Source: Ruminococcus sp. (GTDB lineage Bacteria; Bacillota; Clostridia; Lachnospirales; Lachnospiraceae). From it: a stretch of DNA of 55,819 nucleotides. The position numbers and the translations under genes are program-made. Of this stretch, positions 7,965 to 17,813 are shown piece after piece; positions within the stretch are counted from its first letter, which is position 1; every line of letters begins with the position of its first letter. The stretch covers positions 1 to 55,819 of the forward strand of contig JAMPIB010000020.1 in assembly GCA_023663085.1 (NCBI GenBank), written 5' to 3'. The notes below the pieces were generated by a model. It was not told the origin of the DNA, searched no databases, and saw nothing but the letters and a program-made list of their open reading frames with translations.

Positions 7965-9335
7965 TTACCGGATCCGGAAATCCGCCGAGACTATTCCGGC
8001 GTCTATCAAATTCTGCAAAGATTTCAAAATCCCCAGCTTGGCGTGCTGCCATGTCAGTCCGCCCTGAAAATAGACCGCATAAGGCTCCGTGATCGGGCCG
8101 TCGGCACTCAGTTCAATGGACGAACCGGAAACAAAAGCACCCGCCGCCATGATAACCTGCGAGTCATAGCCCGGCATATCCCATGGCTGCGGCGTTACAA
8201 AACTGTCTACGGCCGCCGCGGCCTGAATCCCCTGACAAAAGGCAATAACCCCCTCCGGGGTGCCAAAAGTCACGGCCTGGATAATATCATGTCTGCTCTC
8301 CGTAGAATCCGGAATCACGGGAAAACCTGCTTTTTCATAGATATTGGCGGCAAAAATGGCTCCTTTCAGAGCACCCGCCGTGACCGTAGGCGCTAAGAAC
8401 AATCCCTGATAAAAAGAAGACATCACGCCCAGCGAAGCTCCTACTTCTTTGCCGAGCCCCGGAGAAGTCAGGCGGTAAGCGGCATTCTCCACACAGTCCT
8501 TTCGCCCCGCGATATATCCGCCGATCGGCGCCAGACCGCCTCCCGGATTTTTAATTAAAGACCCGACCGTCATATCCGCGCCCACATCGCCGGGTTCTAT
8601 CGTCTCCACAAACTCACCGTAACAGTTATCCACCATACAGATAACGTCAGGCTTGATCTGTTTGACAAAAGCAATCAGTTCCCCGATCTGCCTTACGGAA
8701 AATGTCGGCCTTGTCTGATAGCCTTTGGAACGCTGGATGGTGACGACTCTGGTCTTATCGTTGATGGCCTTTTTGATTTCTTCGTAATCAAAGGTGCCGT
8801 CCGGGAGCAGATCGACCTGCCTGTACGAAATACCGTATTCTTTTAACGATCCTCTGGATTCACGGATGCCGATGACCTCTTCCAGCGTATCATACGGTTT
8901 TCCGGCCGGGGAAAGTAATTCGTCTCCCGGCCGCAGATTACTCATGAGCGCCAACGCCAGCGCATGTGTGCCGCAGGTGATCTGCGGGCGTACCAGCGCA
9001 TCTTCCGCATGGAAAACTTTTGCATAGACTTCTTCCAGCGTATCCCGGCCCAGATCGTTATAGCCATAACCCGTCGTACCATACAGGCAGGCTTCGCTCA
9101 CCCGGCATTCCTGCATGGCCCGTATCACCTTCAACTGATTATACTCCGCGATCTCGTCTATCTGCTTAAACCGCTCTTGCAACGAAGCCAGGATCTTACT
9201 GCCAAACGTAAATGTCTGCTCCGTAATCCCAAAACGGCTGTATTGCCCCTTTAGCGCTTCTGTCAGTAATTCTTGCGCCGGTGCTCCGTTTGTTGTATTT
9301 TCGGCATATAATTTTGTTCTATCTGTTTCTTCCAC
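7965..9335 (-). CDS. PLP-dependent enzyme, methionine gamma-lyase-like / 'aluminum resistance' family
   Basis: Fold-type I PLP enzyme of the family annotated as methionine gamma-lyase or aluminium resistance protein (B. subtilis YnbB-like). The PLP lysine is K262 in GSLIKNPGGG; D236 in MVDNCYGEF fits the residue that holds the pyridine nitrogen; GTHALALAL near 122 is the phosphate-binding region. It has 456 residues, slightly longer than the usual ~420. The GTG start at 9335 overlaps the 3' end of miaA by 17 bases, so it is likely co-translated. Family members are placed near miaA in several Firmicutes. The true substrate is unproven; a C-S lyase role is an inference from the fold. Confidence 0.85.
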   Translation of the reverse strand: MEETDRTKLYAENTTNGAPAQELLTEALKGQYSRFGITEQTFTFGSKILASLQERFKQIDEIAEYNQLKVIRAMQECRVSEACLYGTTGYGYNDLGRDTLEEVYAKVFHAEDALVRPQITCGTHALALALMSNLRPGDELLSPAGKPYDTLEEVIGIRESRGSLKEYGISYRQVDLLPDGTFDYEEIKKAINDKTRVVTIQRSKGYQTRPTFSVRQIGELIAFVKQIKPDVICMVDNCYGEFVETIEPGDVGADMTVGSLIKNPGGGLAPIGGYIAGRKDCVENAAYRLTSPGLGKEVGASLGVMSSFYQGLFLAPTVTAGALKGAIFAANIYEKAGFPVIPDSTESRHDIIQAVTFGTPEGVIAFCQGIQAAAAVDSFVTPQPWDMPGYDSQVIMAAGAFVSGSSIELSADGPITEPYAVYFQGGLTWQHAKLGILKSLQNLIDAGIVSADFRIR

Positions 9336-10329
9336 CTGAAATCACCTCTTTGTCCGTCAATATCTCCAGCATATGTTCCAGGATCAGAGCGTCCTGTGTA
9401 TCCTGTCCTTCCGCTATGTTCTGCTCTTCTATGGCATCATTGGCAAAATCCTCTCTGGATATCCAGATGACTTCTTTTTCCCGGCGAAACCAGGTCAACT
9501 GCCTCTTGGCAAAATGTCTGGTATCCCTTTTGATGCGGTAAATAGCATCTTCCAGCGAGCATTCCTTATCCAGATATTCCAGTATCTCTTTATAACCGAG
9601 TCCCTGCATGGAAACCTGATCTTTCGTACATCCCATATTTTTAAGCGCCTTTACCTCTTCGACAAGGCCCTTTTTTAACATCTCATCAACTCTGGCGTCA
9701 ATCTTCGCGTACAGCCTTTCCCGCTTATCGGTCAACACAAAATAAGCGAAACGATATGGCGATTCTTTTTCCCGCTGCTCTTCATTGTGCTGTGAAATAG
9801 GTTTCCCTGTCTTTTCAAAAAATTCAATGGCCCGGATGACCCGCTTGATATTATTGGCATGCAGGATTTTGCAGGAGTCCGGGTCTATGGCGCGCAGTCT
9901 CTCAAACAGGGCTTCGTTGCCGTTTTCTCTGGCAAACTGCTCCAGTTCCAGCCGCATGTCCATATCTTCGCCTGTCTGCGTAAAGTCAATATCATATAAG
10001 ACCGACTGGATATAAAAACCCGTGCCGCCTGTGATAATGGGGATCTTCCCCTTCGCATAGATACGTTTCATCGCTTCTGTGGCCAGTTCTTTGAACTTCA
10101 CCACATGAAAATCCTCGGAAGGTTCCAATACGTCGATCAGATAATGTTCAATGCCTTCCATTTCCTCCCGCGTGATCTTGGCCGAACCGATATCCATATG
10201 CCTATATACCTGCATGGAATCAGCGGAAATGATCTCGCCGCCTATCTTTCCCGCAAGCGCTACGGCCAGCGCACTCTTGCCCGCCGCCGTCGGCCCCGTT
10301 ACAATGACCAATGGTTTTTTATTTTCCAC
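9319..10329 (-). CDS. miaA: tRNA dimethylallyltransferase MiaA
   Basis: Transfers the dimethylallyl group to N6 of A37 in tRNAs reading UNN codons, the step before MiaB. P-loop GPTAAGKS is at residues 12-19, followed by ISADSMQVYRHMDIG (substrate and catalytic Asp region) and the GGTGFYIQ motif. I start at the GTG at 10329 because GGAGG lies five bases upstream; the reading frame is open for 26 more codons upstream toward mutL, but that stretch has no family similarity. This gives 336 residues. Gene order mutS-mutL-miaA places it in the mismatch repair operon. Confidence 0.95.
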   Translation of the reverse strand: MENKKPLVIVTGPTAAGKSALAVALAGKIGGEIISADSMQVYRHMDIGSAKITREEMEGIEHYLIDVLEPSEDFHVVKFKELATEAMKRIYAKGKIPIITGGTGFYIQSVLYDIDFTQTGEDMDMRLELEQFARENGNEALFERLRAIDPDSCKILHANNIKRVIRAIEFFEKTGKPISQHNEEQREKESPYRFAYFVLTDKRERLYAKIDARVDEMLKKGLVEEVKALKNMGCTKDQVSMQGLGYKEILEYLDKECSLEDAIYRIKRDTRHFAKRQLTWFRREKEVIWISREDFANDAIEEQNIAEGQDTQDALILEHMLEILTDKEVISGGRNR

Positions 10330-10403
10330 ATTAACCTCCATTCTTACAGCCTGCGATATTTGCGCCGCAGGCACAAATTCGCGGTTGAAAAATCTTTGAT
10401 TTT

Positions 10404-12332
10404 TCAACCTATGCGCTTAAACTTTTTCTCCAGTTCATATTTACTCATGGAAATAATGGTCGGTCTGCCATGCGGACAATTATAGGGATTGTCTAAGGAA
10501 AGCAGTTCGTCTATCAAAGCCTCCGCCTCCGCGCGGTTTAAGCGCATATTCCCTTTGACCGCCGCTTTACAGGCCGCTGTCGCGATCCGCATACGGATAC
10601 TGTCAGGCGTTCCCGATAATGTCTCCTGTGCCAGTTCATCCAGCAGTTCGTAGAAAAACTCCGCCTCACGGTAGCCGTATAAGTCCATGGGCACGCTGCT
10701 GATGGCGTAATCATTGCCGCCAAATTCTTCTATCTCGAAACCGAGCGCGCGAAAATGTTCCCGGTTCTGTAACAGACAGTCTTTTTCCTTACCGCTTAAA
10801 GTCACGATAAGCGGCGGATTCAGATTCTGTGACGCGATACTGTGCGTCTGGAACTGTCTGATCAGACGCTCATATTTTACTTTTTCATGCGCCGCATGCT
10901 GGTCGATTATCATCAGCTTATCCTGATAGGATATCAGCCAGTAAGTCTCAAATAACTGCCCGATGATCTCATAGTGCTCTCTGGCCTTTTTGGATAAGAG
11001 TTTGTCATCGAATAACTCCATCTGGGAAGGTCTGGCTGCCACAGCAGGCTGGATGGGTCCCGGTGCGCCCGCCTGTCGGGAAACCATATAGGGTTCAGGT
11101 GCGTGTACGGTATTCTTCAGTTCTTCTGGCGCTGGTGTTTTTGCCCGTTCAGCTTCTTTTTCCTGCTTGATCCTTCTGGTCTCAAATGGTTCCGGGACAG
11201 AGACTTTTTCCTTTCTGACAGGCTCCGGTTTCATGGAAACCTGTGATGCACTTGATGCACTTTGAGCCGCTGTCCCGGCGGCCCTTACCGCTTCAGGCGT
11301 CTTCCCCGGCATCTTCGGCGCAGGCAGCGTCACCTCCGGTATCATCTCCCGTTGGTGCAGGCTCTCGAAAATAACGTCCCGCACCCGCTCATAAAATTCC
11401 TGTCCTCCGGCAATACGCACTTCCATCTTGGTCGGATGGACATTGACGTCAATCCTGCCGGTATCTATCGTAAAATGCAGCACGCAGAAAGGAAATTTAT
11501 GCTGCATCAGATACTCTTTATAACCTTCTTCCACCGCCTTACCAAGCAGATTACTTTTGATAAAACGGCCGTTGATATAAAAAAGTTCGTAATTTCTGTT
11601 GGCGCGGTTGATAACAGGCCGTCCCAGAAAACCATCAATCGAGAAATCTTCTTTTTCCACATGGATCTCATCCAGTTCTCTGGCAATATCTTTTCCGTAA
11701 ATACGATATATGATCTCTTTTAAATCATTATTACCCGACGTATGGAAACGGTTCTGGCCGTTCATGATAAAATGAAAGGAAATCTGCGGATGCGACAACG
11801 CCAGATGCTCCATAAGGTCAGCCACATAAGAACCTTCCGTCTGCGGCTGTTTTAAGAACTTCTTACGTGGCAGCGTGTTATAAAAAAGATTCCTGACGAT
11901 AATCGTCGTACCGCCCGGCGCGCCGACCTCCTCCAATTCTTTCTCCATACCGCCCTCTATCACATAACGGACGCCCGTTAAGTCTTCTTCTGTCCTGGAA
12001 ATTGCCTCCACCATGGAAACCGCCGCGATACTGGCCAGCGCCTCTCCGCGAAACCCTAGACTGACCAAGTCAGTCAAATCATCTGCCGAAGTGATCTTGC
12101 TGGTCGCATGGCGTAAAAAGGCATTGCGTATCTGAGTCTTCTCGATACCGCCGCCGTTATCGGTCACACGGATAAATGAGATGCCGCCATCTTTTATTTC
12201 TACAGTAACGGCGTCCGCGCCGGAATCGATGGCATTCTCCACGAGTTCCTTGACTACGCTGGAAGGCCGCTCTACCACTTCACCGGCGGCTATTTTATCT
12301 ATCGTCTGATGGTCTAACACATTTATCTTCAT
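10404..12332 (-). CDS. mutL: DNA mismatch repair endonuclease MutL
   Basis: GHKL ATPase that couples MutS mismatch detection to strand nicking. N-terminal ATPase motifs are visible (VENAIDSGADAV, DNGGGI, GFRGEALASI). A Pro/Ala/Glu-rich linker spans about residues 345-430. The C-terminal domain has the endonuclease metal motif DQHAAHEKVKYE (477-488), plus ACK and CPHGRPT (619-625), so it should nick DNA itself, as expected for a lineage without MutH. The ATG at 12332 (GGAAAGG seven bases upstream) is preferred over an ATG 15 codons earlier. Length 642, normal. It lies 51 bases after mutS. Confidence 0.97.
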   Translation of the reverse strand: MKINVLDHQTIDKIAAGEVVERPSSVVKELVENAIDSGADAVTVEIKDGGISFIRVTDNGGGIEKTQIRNAFLRHATSKITSADDLTDLVSLGFRGEALASIAAVSMVEAISRTEEDLTGVRYVIEGGMEKELEEVGAPGGTTIIVRNLFYNTLPRKKFLKQPQTEGSYVADLMEHLALSHPQISFHFIMNGQNRFHTSGNNDLKEIIYRIYGKDIARELDEIHVEKEDFSIDGFLGRPVINRANRNYELFYINGRFIKSNLLGKAVEEGYKEYLMQHKFPFCVLHFTIDTGRIDVNVHPTKMEVRIAGGQEFYERVRDVIFESLHQREMIPEVTLPAPKMPGKTPEAVRAAGTAAQSASSASQVSMKPEPVRKEKVSVPEPFETRRIKQEKEAERAKTPAPEELKNTVHAPEPYMVSRQAGAPGPIQPAVAARPSQMELFDDKLLSKKAREHYEIIGQLFETYWLISYQDKLMIIDQHAAHEKVKYERLIRQFQTHSIASQNLNPPLIVTLSGKEKDCLLQNREHFRALGFEIEEFGGNDYAISSVPMDLYGYREAEFFYELLDELAQETLSGTPDSIRMRIATAACKAAVKGNMRLNRAEAEALIDELLSLDNPYNCPHGRPTIISMSKYELEKKFKRIG

Positions 12333-12383
12333 GGTCTTTCCTTTCCTCTCGATGTGGAGAATGCCTTGTGACGGCACGTCGCA

Positions 12384-15047
12384 CTATACCTGCCAGCGGT
12401 TCTTTAGTCGGTTCTGCAGGCGGTACAGCGTGTTCAGGGCATCCATCGGCGTCAGGTTGGTGATGTCGATCTCTTCCAGTTCTTTTAGCACGTCTTCGTC
12501 TTTTACCGTATCAAATAAAGACATCTGCGTAAGGTCTACTTCATCATATTTTACAGGTCTGGCCTTATCGTTTTTGATATTGACTTCGATGCTCTGTACT
12601 TTCTGCGTAATATCGTTATCGCTAAGCTGTCCGACGATCTCTTTAGCCCTGTCGATGACCATATCGGGCACTCCGGCCAGCTTGGCGACCTGGATACCGT
12701 AACTTTTATCCGCACCGCCTTTGATGATCTTACGCAGGAAAACGATATCGTCCCCTTTTTCCTTGACGGCAATACAATAGTTGTTGACGTTATCCATCTT
12801 ACCCTCTAACTCTGTCAGTTCATGATAATGCGTGGCAAAAAGCGTCTTGGCCCCTAATATCTTACGGTTGCTGATATGTTCGATGACCGCCCAGGCAATG
12901 CTTAAACCATCGAACGTGGAAGTTCCACGGCCGATTTCATCCAAAACAAGCAGGCTTTTATTCGTTGCATTGCGCAGGATGTTGGCCACCTCGTTCATCT
13001 CCACCATAAAAGTAGACTGTCCGCTGGCCAGATCGTCCGAAGCGCCGACTCGCGTAAAGATTCTGTCCACAATACCGATATCCGCTTTTTTGGCAGGCAC
13101 AAAGCAGCCAATCTGCGCCAGAAGCACAATCAGCGCCGTCTGCCGCATATAAGTTGATTTTCCGGCCATATTAGGGCCTGTGATCACGGCGATACAGTGT
13201 TTATGATTATCCAGATAGGTATCATTCGCGATAAACATATCGTTCTGTATCATCTGCTCGACGACAGGATGTCGGCCATCCTTAATATTGATGATACCCT
13301 TCTCATTGAGCGCCGGCCTGATATAATGATTCCGCTCCGCCACATAGGCAAAAGAAGCCAGCACATCCAGTCTGGCGATGGCTCTCGCCGTCTTCTGAAT
13401 CCGCTCTATCTGCGCCGCAATCTGCTCCCTGACCTCGCAGAAGAGGTCATATTCCAACGAACACAGCTTGTCCTCCGCATTTAGTATCGTATCTTCGAGT
13501 TCTTTTAAACGCGGTGTCGTATAGCGTTCTGCATTAGCCAGCGTCTGTTTTCTGATATAATCTTCCGGCACAAGGTTTTTATAGGAATTGGTCACTTCAA
13601 AATAATAGCCGAATACTTTATTGAATTTAATGCGCAGGTTTTTAATGCCTGTTCGTTCCTTATCCTCATTTTCCAGTGCGGCCAGCCAGTTCTTGCCTTC
13701 GGTCTTGGCTCTGCGCAGTTCGTCGATATGCTCATGGAAACCGTCTTTGATGAGCCCTCCTTCTTTAATGATGATCGGCGGGTCGTCTATGATGGCGTCG
13801 TCTATCAGATGGAATAAATCCGACAGATCGTCTATTTCTGTCTGAATTTCGGATAGCAAAGCTGTGTCCGTATCCTGCAAGACTGTTTTAATAGACGGCA
13901 GCATCTCCAACGAGGTACGGAAAGCAATTAGATCGCGCGGATTGGCTGTCCGGTAGCTGACTTTTCCTAAAAGCCGCTCCAAGTCGTACACCGGGTTTAA
14001 GTATTCCCGCAGTTCGTCCCGGAGCATACTTTTTTTAACCAGTTCCTCTACGGCATCCAGACGCTTCTCAATTTCTTCTTTGTTAATCAAAGGCTGTTCG
14101 ATATATTTGCGTAACAACCTGCCGCCCATGGCCGTTTTCGTCTTATCCAGCACACCGAGTAAAGACCCTTTTTTCTGTTTCTCGCGCAGCGTCTCAATGA
14201 GTTCCAGATTTCTTCTTGTCGCCCCGTCAAGCAGCATATATTTACTTGTCAGATAGGGATACAGATGCGTAAAATGCTCTAAAGATGTCATCTGCATCTC
14301 CTGCAGATATTGTAGCAGCGCGCCGGAGGCGATAACGCCCGCGGGAAATTCCTCTATACCCAGACCGGCCAGCGAATTTACATGAAAATGTTTGAGCAGA
14401 CATTTCCGGCAGAGGTCTTCATCAAAATAATGATTGGCCAGAGAATAGACGGCCACGCCCAAGCGGTTCTTCATATCGTCGATATCAAAGCCGCTGACTA
14501 AAAACGCCTCGTTACAGATAATTTCAGAAGGCGCGTATTTATTAATTTCATCCTGTAATTTCCGGATATCCTCCACTTCCGTCAGATAATAATCCCCGGT
14601 CGTCACATCGGCAACTGAAATACCTATCGTCTCCGAAAAATAAGAAACGCAGAGAATATAATTATTGCGCGAATCGTCTATGGCCTGGATATCCAGATTG
14701 GTTCCGGGCGTCACGATACGGATCACTTCTCTTTTGACAAGACCCCTGGCTTCTTTGGGGTCTTCCACCTGTTCGCAGATAGCGACCTTATAGCCTTTCG
14801 ATACCAGCTTGTTCAGATATCCATCCACCGCATGATAAGGAATGCCGCACATGGGCGCACGTTCCTCTAAACCGCAGCTTTTCCCCGTCAGCGTGATCTC
14901 CAGTTCCTTAGAAGCTGTTTTGGCGTCCTCGAAAAACATCTCATAAAAATCGCCGAGACGGTAAAAAAGAATACAATCGGGGTATTCCTGCTTCGTTTCC
15001 ATATATTTTTGCATCATCGGAGTCATTTCCGCCATCTTACTTACCAT
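12384..15047 (-). CDS. mutS: DNA mismatch repair protein MutS
   Basis: Mismatch-recognition ATPase. The mismatch-wedge motif F-Y-E is at residues 34-36 (LGDFYEMFFED). The C-terminal ATPase has Walker A GPNMAGKSTYMRQ at about 620-632, then DEIGRGTSTFDGLS and the TLFATHYHEL segment. At 887 residues it has normal MutS1 length. Two starts are possible: ATG at 15047, or the in-frame ATG four codons later that gives the family-like N-terminus MAEMTPMMQ. The ribosome-site evidence does not decide. It sits between miaB and mutL in one apparent transcription unit. Confidence 0.97.
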   Translation of the reverse strand: MVSKMAEMTPMMQKYMETKQEYPDCILFYRLGDFYEMFFEDAKTASKELEITLTGKSCGLEERAPMCGIPYHAVDGYLNKLVSKGYKVAICEQVEDPKEARGLVKREVIRIVTPGTNLDIQAIDDSRNNYILCVSYFSETIGISVADVTTGDYYLTEVEDIRKLQDEINKYAPSEIICNEAFLVSGFDIDDMKNRLGVAVYSLANHYFDEDLCRKCLLKHFHVNSLAGLGIEEFPAGVIASGALLQYLQEMQMTSLEHFTHLYPYLTSKYMLLDGATRRNLELIETLREKQKKGSLLGVLDKTKTAMGGRLLRKYIEQPLINKEEIEKRLDAVEELVKKSMLRDELREYLNPVYDLERLLGKVSYRTANPRDLIAFRTSLEMLPSIKTVLQDTDTALLSEIQTEIDDLSDLFHLIDDAIIDDPPIIIKEGGLIKDGFHEHIDELRRAKTEGKNWLAALENEDKERTGIKNLRIKFNKVFGYYFEVTNSYKNLVPEDYIRKQTLANAERYTTPRLKELEDTILNAEDKLCSLEYDLFCEVREQIAAQIERIQKTARAIARLDVLASFAYVAERNHYIRPALNEKGIINIKDGRHPVVEQMIQNDMFIANDTYLDNHKHCIAVITGPNMAGKSTYMRQTALIVLLAQIGCFVPAKKADIGIVDRIFTRVGASDDLASGQSTFMVEMNEVANILRNATNKSLLVLDEIGRGTSTFDGLSIAWAVIEHISNRKILGAKTLFATHYHELTELEGKMDNVNNYCIAVKEKGDDIVFLRKIIKGGADKSYGIQVAKLAGVPDMVIDRAKEIVGQLSDNDITQKVQSIEVNIKNDKARPVKYDEVDLTQMSLFDTVKDEDVLKELEEIDITNLTPMDALNTLYRLQNRLKNRWQV

Positions 15048-15106
15048 CTTTCCTGTATTTTATGCGCTTTCGCAGTCATCGTATATTACTTTGTCATATT
15101 ATTTCG

Positions 15107-16585
15107 TTATCTTCCGACCACATGTCCCGTATAATAAAAGCCGTGGCATTCATCCAAAGAGACATTCACCAGTTTCCCGATATCGGAAACTTCCCCCGGA
15201 AAATGCACGAGCATATTGTTCGACAGCCGCCCCGTGACAAGGGATGCGTCCTGTTCGTTTATCTCTTCCACCAGGGCCTCCATAACGCGGCCTTTTAATA
15301 AGAGCGCCCTTTCTTTCGCCGTATCCTGCACGACTTTTAACAGTTTGTCAAAAGATGGTTTCACCACCTCTTCCGGCACCTGATCTTCCATAGCCGCGGC
15401 AGGTGTTCCGGTTCTTTTGGAATAAATAAACGTAAAAGCGTTATCATAGCTGGCTTTTCTGACCACATCTATCGTCTCTTCCACGTCCGCGGGTGTCTCG
15501 CCGGGGAATCCGACGATAATATCCGTAGTAATGGCTATATCGGGAATGGCAGCCTTTATTTTTTCCACAAGCGCCAGATACTGCTCCTTCGTATAACGCC
15601 TGTTCATGGCCAGTAAGATTTTGTCAGAACCCGATTGCAGAGGCAGATGCAGATGATGGCATATTTTTTCAGAATCTTTCATGACCTGAATCAGCTCGTC
15701 CGATAGATCCTTCGGATGCGAGGTCATGAAACGTATTCTTTTGATGCCCTCTACCTGTTCGATTTCCTGTAACAGCTGCGCGAAACTCATTGGATGATCC
15801 AGATTTTTCCCATAGGAATTGACGTTCTGGCCAAGCAGCATCACTTCTACTACGCCATCTTTTGCCAGTCTCTCAACCTCACGCAGAATTTCCTTCGGCT
15901 GCCTGCTCCGTTCGCGGCCTCTGACATAAGGCACGATACAATAACTGCAAAAATTATCACAGCCGAACATGATATTAATGCCCGATTTGTATGGGTATTT
16001 GCGGCTGACGGGAAGGTCTTCCACGATCTTATCCGTATCCTGCCAGATATCGACGATCATATTGTGTCTGCGATGTTGTTTCGTCTTCCCGGAGTTTTCT
16101 GTATTTTCCAGATTTCCCGCCTGCTCTGCACTTTCCTCACTTTCAAACATGGTCGTGAGCAGTTCTGCAAATTTATAGATATTATGGGTACCAAAGATTA
16201 AATCTACAAAACGATAACTTTTCTGTATTTTTTCGATAACAGATTTTTCCTGCATCATACAGCCGCACAGGGCGATCTTAAGATGCGGCTTTTTCTTTTT
16301 CATACTGTTTAAAACGCCGAGCCTGCCGTAAACTCTCTGATTGGCGTTATCCCTGACCGTACAGGTATTATAGATGACAAAATCCGCCTCTTCTTCCGAA
16401 TCCGCCATACAATATCCGCTCTGTAATAAAATACCGGCCAGTTTCTCGGAGTCGCGGGCATTCATCTGACAGCCGAACGTTGTAACGAAACATTGCGGCT
16501 GATGGCCGATCTTTTTTTCTAACGCTTTCACATATCCGGCTGCTTTTTTTATGTAATAGTACTGTCTCTCAGTTTCTTTATCCAT
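15107..16585 (-). CDS. miaB: tRNA-2-methylthio-N6-dimethylallyladenosine synthase MiaB
   Basis: Radical-SAM methylthiotransferase that adds the 2-methylthio group to i6A37 of tRNA. Three N-terminal cysteines for the auxiliary cluster are C39, C75 and C109; the radical-SAM triad C209, C213, C216 lies in FGCDNFCSYC; a TRAM domain closes the C-terminus. The frame extends up to a TTG at 16663, but that codon lies in the U-tract of the nagA terminator and upstream of the promoter at 16631-16659. I therefore start at the ATG at 16585, preceded by AGGAG at unusually short spacing; length is then 492. It works with miaA, four genes along. Confidence 0.96.
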   Translation of the reverse strand: MDKETERQYYYIKKAAGYVKALEKKIGHQPQCFVTTFGCQMNARDSEKLAGILLQSGYCMADSEEEADFVIYNTCTVRDNANQRVYGRLGVLNSMKKKKPHLKIALCGCMMQEKSVIEKIQKSYRFVDLIFGTHNIYKFAELLTTMFESEESAEQAGNLENTENSGKTKQHRRHNMIVDIWQDTDKIVEDLPVSRKYPYKSGINIMFGCDNFCSYCIVPYVRGRERSRQPKEILREVERLAKDGVVEVMLLGQNVNSYGKNLDHPMSFAQLLQEIEQVEGIKRIRFMTSHPKDLSDELIQVMKDSEKICHHLHLPLQSGSDKILLAMNRRYTKEQYLALVEKIKAAIPDIAITTDIIVGFPGETPADVEETIDVVRKASYDNAFTFIYSKRTGTPAAAMEDQVPEEVVKPSFDKLLKVVQDTAKERALLLKGRVMEALVEEINEQDASLVTGRLSNNMLVHFPGEVSDIGKLVNVSLDECHGFYYTGHVVGR

Positions 16586-16630
16586 TTCTCCTGATTGATC
16601 CTGTCGCCTTTCAAAAAAATAATCGTTGAT

Positions 16631-16659
16631 ATTATACTTCAAATCCGCTTTTTTTTCAA
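16631..16659 (-). promoter_or_regulatory. Sigma-A promoter of the miaB-mutS-mutL-miaA unit
   Basis: On the minus strand TTGAAA (16659-16654), a spacer of exactly 17 bases, and a perfect TATAAT (16636-16631). It lies immediately after the nagA terminator and about 45 bases before the miaB ATG, so it separates the sugar operon from the tRNA/mismatch repair operon. Confidence 0.85.
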
Positions 16660-16661
16660 CC

Positions 16662-16691
16662 AAAAAAGGACAGCCCTTAAAGAGGCTGCCC
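16662..16691 (-). terminator. Intrinsic terminator at the end of nagA
   Basis: Minus-strand hairpin GGGCAGCC - TCTTTAAG - GGCTGTCC (one G-U pair) followed at once by six T. The nagA stop codon (TAA, 16679-16677) is in the loop, so the last codons of nagA form the 5' arm. It ends the crr-ptsI-ptsH-nagEBA transcript. Confidence 0.88.
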
Positions 16692-17813
16692 GTCCAGAAT
16701 AACCAATTTTTTCGAAAGATCGTCCCGTTTTAAGAGTACCACATCCGCACATTTACCGGGTGAAATGCTGCCATGCTTATCATAGATCCCCACACATTTC
16801 GCAGGATTTACCGCCGCACATCTGATGGCGCAGGCAAGCGGGATACCCATTTGCAGTACCGCCGTCCGCATACAGTCCAGAAGATTTGTAACCGAACCCG
16901 CTATCGTTCCGTCACGCAGCGCCGCCAGATTGCCCGTGACCTTTACATACTGGCCGCCGAGCGTATAATCGCCGTCTGCAAGTCCCGTTGCACGCATGCT
17001 GTCGCTGATGAGGATAATACGCCCGTCTCCAAATATTTTAAACGTTGTCCGTACTGCGGCCGGGTGGACATGCACACCATCACAGATCAGCTCCACTTCC
17101 GCTTTTCCCTTATCCGCTGCGGCCCCAATGAGCCCCGGCGCCCTGTGCGTATAGGGATTCATGGCATTATATAAATGTGTCACATGACTGGCTCCCTTTT
17201 CAAAGGCTTCGATGGCTGTATCATAATCCGCGCAGGTATGGGCCAGTGAAATGACTGTTTCTTCATGCCGCTTTTTGATAAATTCCATGGCGCCCTCACA
17301 TTCCGGCGCTATGGCCAGGAGTTTGATGCGTTTCCCCGATGCCTCATTTAATTTATCAAACATGGCGATATCCGGTTTATGAATATATTCACCGTTCTGC
17401 GCACCTTTTTTGGCTTCTGAAACAAAAGGGCCTTCCATGTTGATACCGTGAAATCTGGCTTTTCCTTTTTGAAACCCTTCCTCCGCATAACCTGCGGCCG
17501 TCTTGCAGATCGTCAGAAGTTCTTCTTCTGAAAGTGTCATGGTCGCCGGTACGATATTGGTCACGCCGACAGACGCTTCATAAGCCGCCATACGATCCAC
17601 AGCCTCTCTTGTGCCATCACAAAGATCATATCCCATACAGCCATGAAAATGGATATCTGTCAGTCCCGGTATGGCATAACAGTCCGAAGCGTCTATTTCG
17701 GCCCTGTCCGTGACTTTATCCGCCGAATCCGTGAACAGACCGTTTTCCATATAAATATCTTTTGTCAAAAAAATTCCATCTTCCGTATAAACGCTGGCAT
17801 TTTTAATAATCAT
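16677..17813 (-). CDS. nagA: N-acetylglucosamine-6-phosphate deacetylase NagA
   Basis: Amidohydrolase that converts GlcNAc-6-P to glucosamine-6-P and acetate in the cytosol. Metal-binding HFHG is at residues 55-58 (DIHFHGCMGYD), the NMEGPF motif that carries the bridging Glu is near 126, and the catalytic Asp is in LISDSM near 268. The start is the ATG at 17813, ten bases after GGAGGC; the frame is open 18 codons further but without family similarity. Length 378 is normal. Its start overlaps the 3' end of nagB by 11 bases, so the two are coupled. Last gene of the operon. Confidence 0.96.
   Translation of the reverse strand: MIIKNASVYTEDGIFLTKDIYMENGLFTDSADKVTDRAEIDASDCYAIPGLTDIHFHGCMGYDLCDGTREAVDRMAAYEASVGVTNIVPATMTLSEEELLTICKTAAGYAEEGFQKGKARFHGINMEGPFVSEAKKGAQNGEYIHKPDIAMFDKLNEASGKRIKLLAIAPECEGAMEFIKKRHEETVISLAHTCADYDTAIEAFEKGASHVTHLYNAMNPYTHRAPGLIGAAADKGKAEVELICDGVHVHPAAVRTTFKIFGDGRIILISDSMRATGLADGDYTLGGQYVKVTGNLAALRDGTIAGSVTNLLDCMRTAVLQMGIPLACAIRCAAVNPAKCVGIYDKHGSISPGKCADVVLLKRDDLSKKLVILDGQPL

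Noticed and set aside
7890-8396. A 168-residue plus-strand frame starting in the radC upstream gap
   Set aside because: Mostly antisense to the PLP enzyme gene; very basic, with no family features.
10330-10407. Extended miaA start giving 26 more residues
   Set aside because: The GTG at 10329 has GGAGG at five bases; the extension shows no similarity to MiaA and reaches back to the mutL stop.
16586-16663. TTG start giving miaB 26 more residues
   Set aside because: It lies in the U-tract of the nagA terminator and upstream of the miaB promoter, so it would not be on the miaB transcript.
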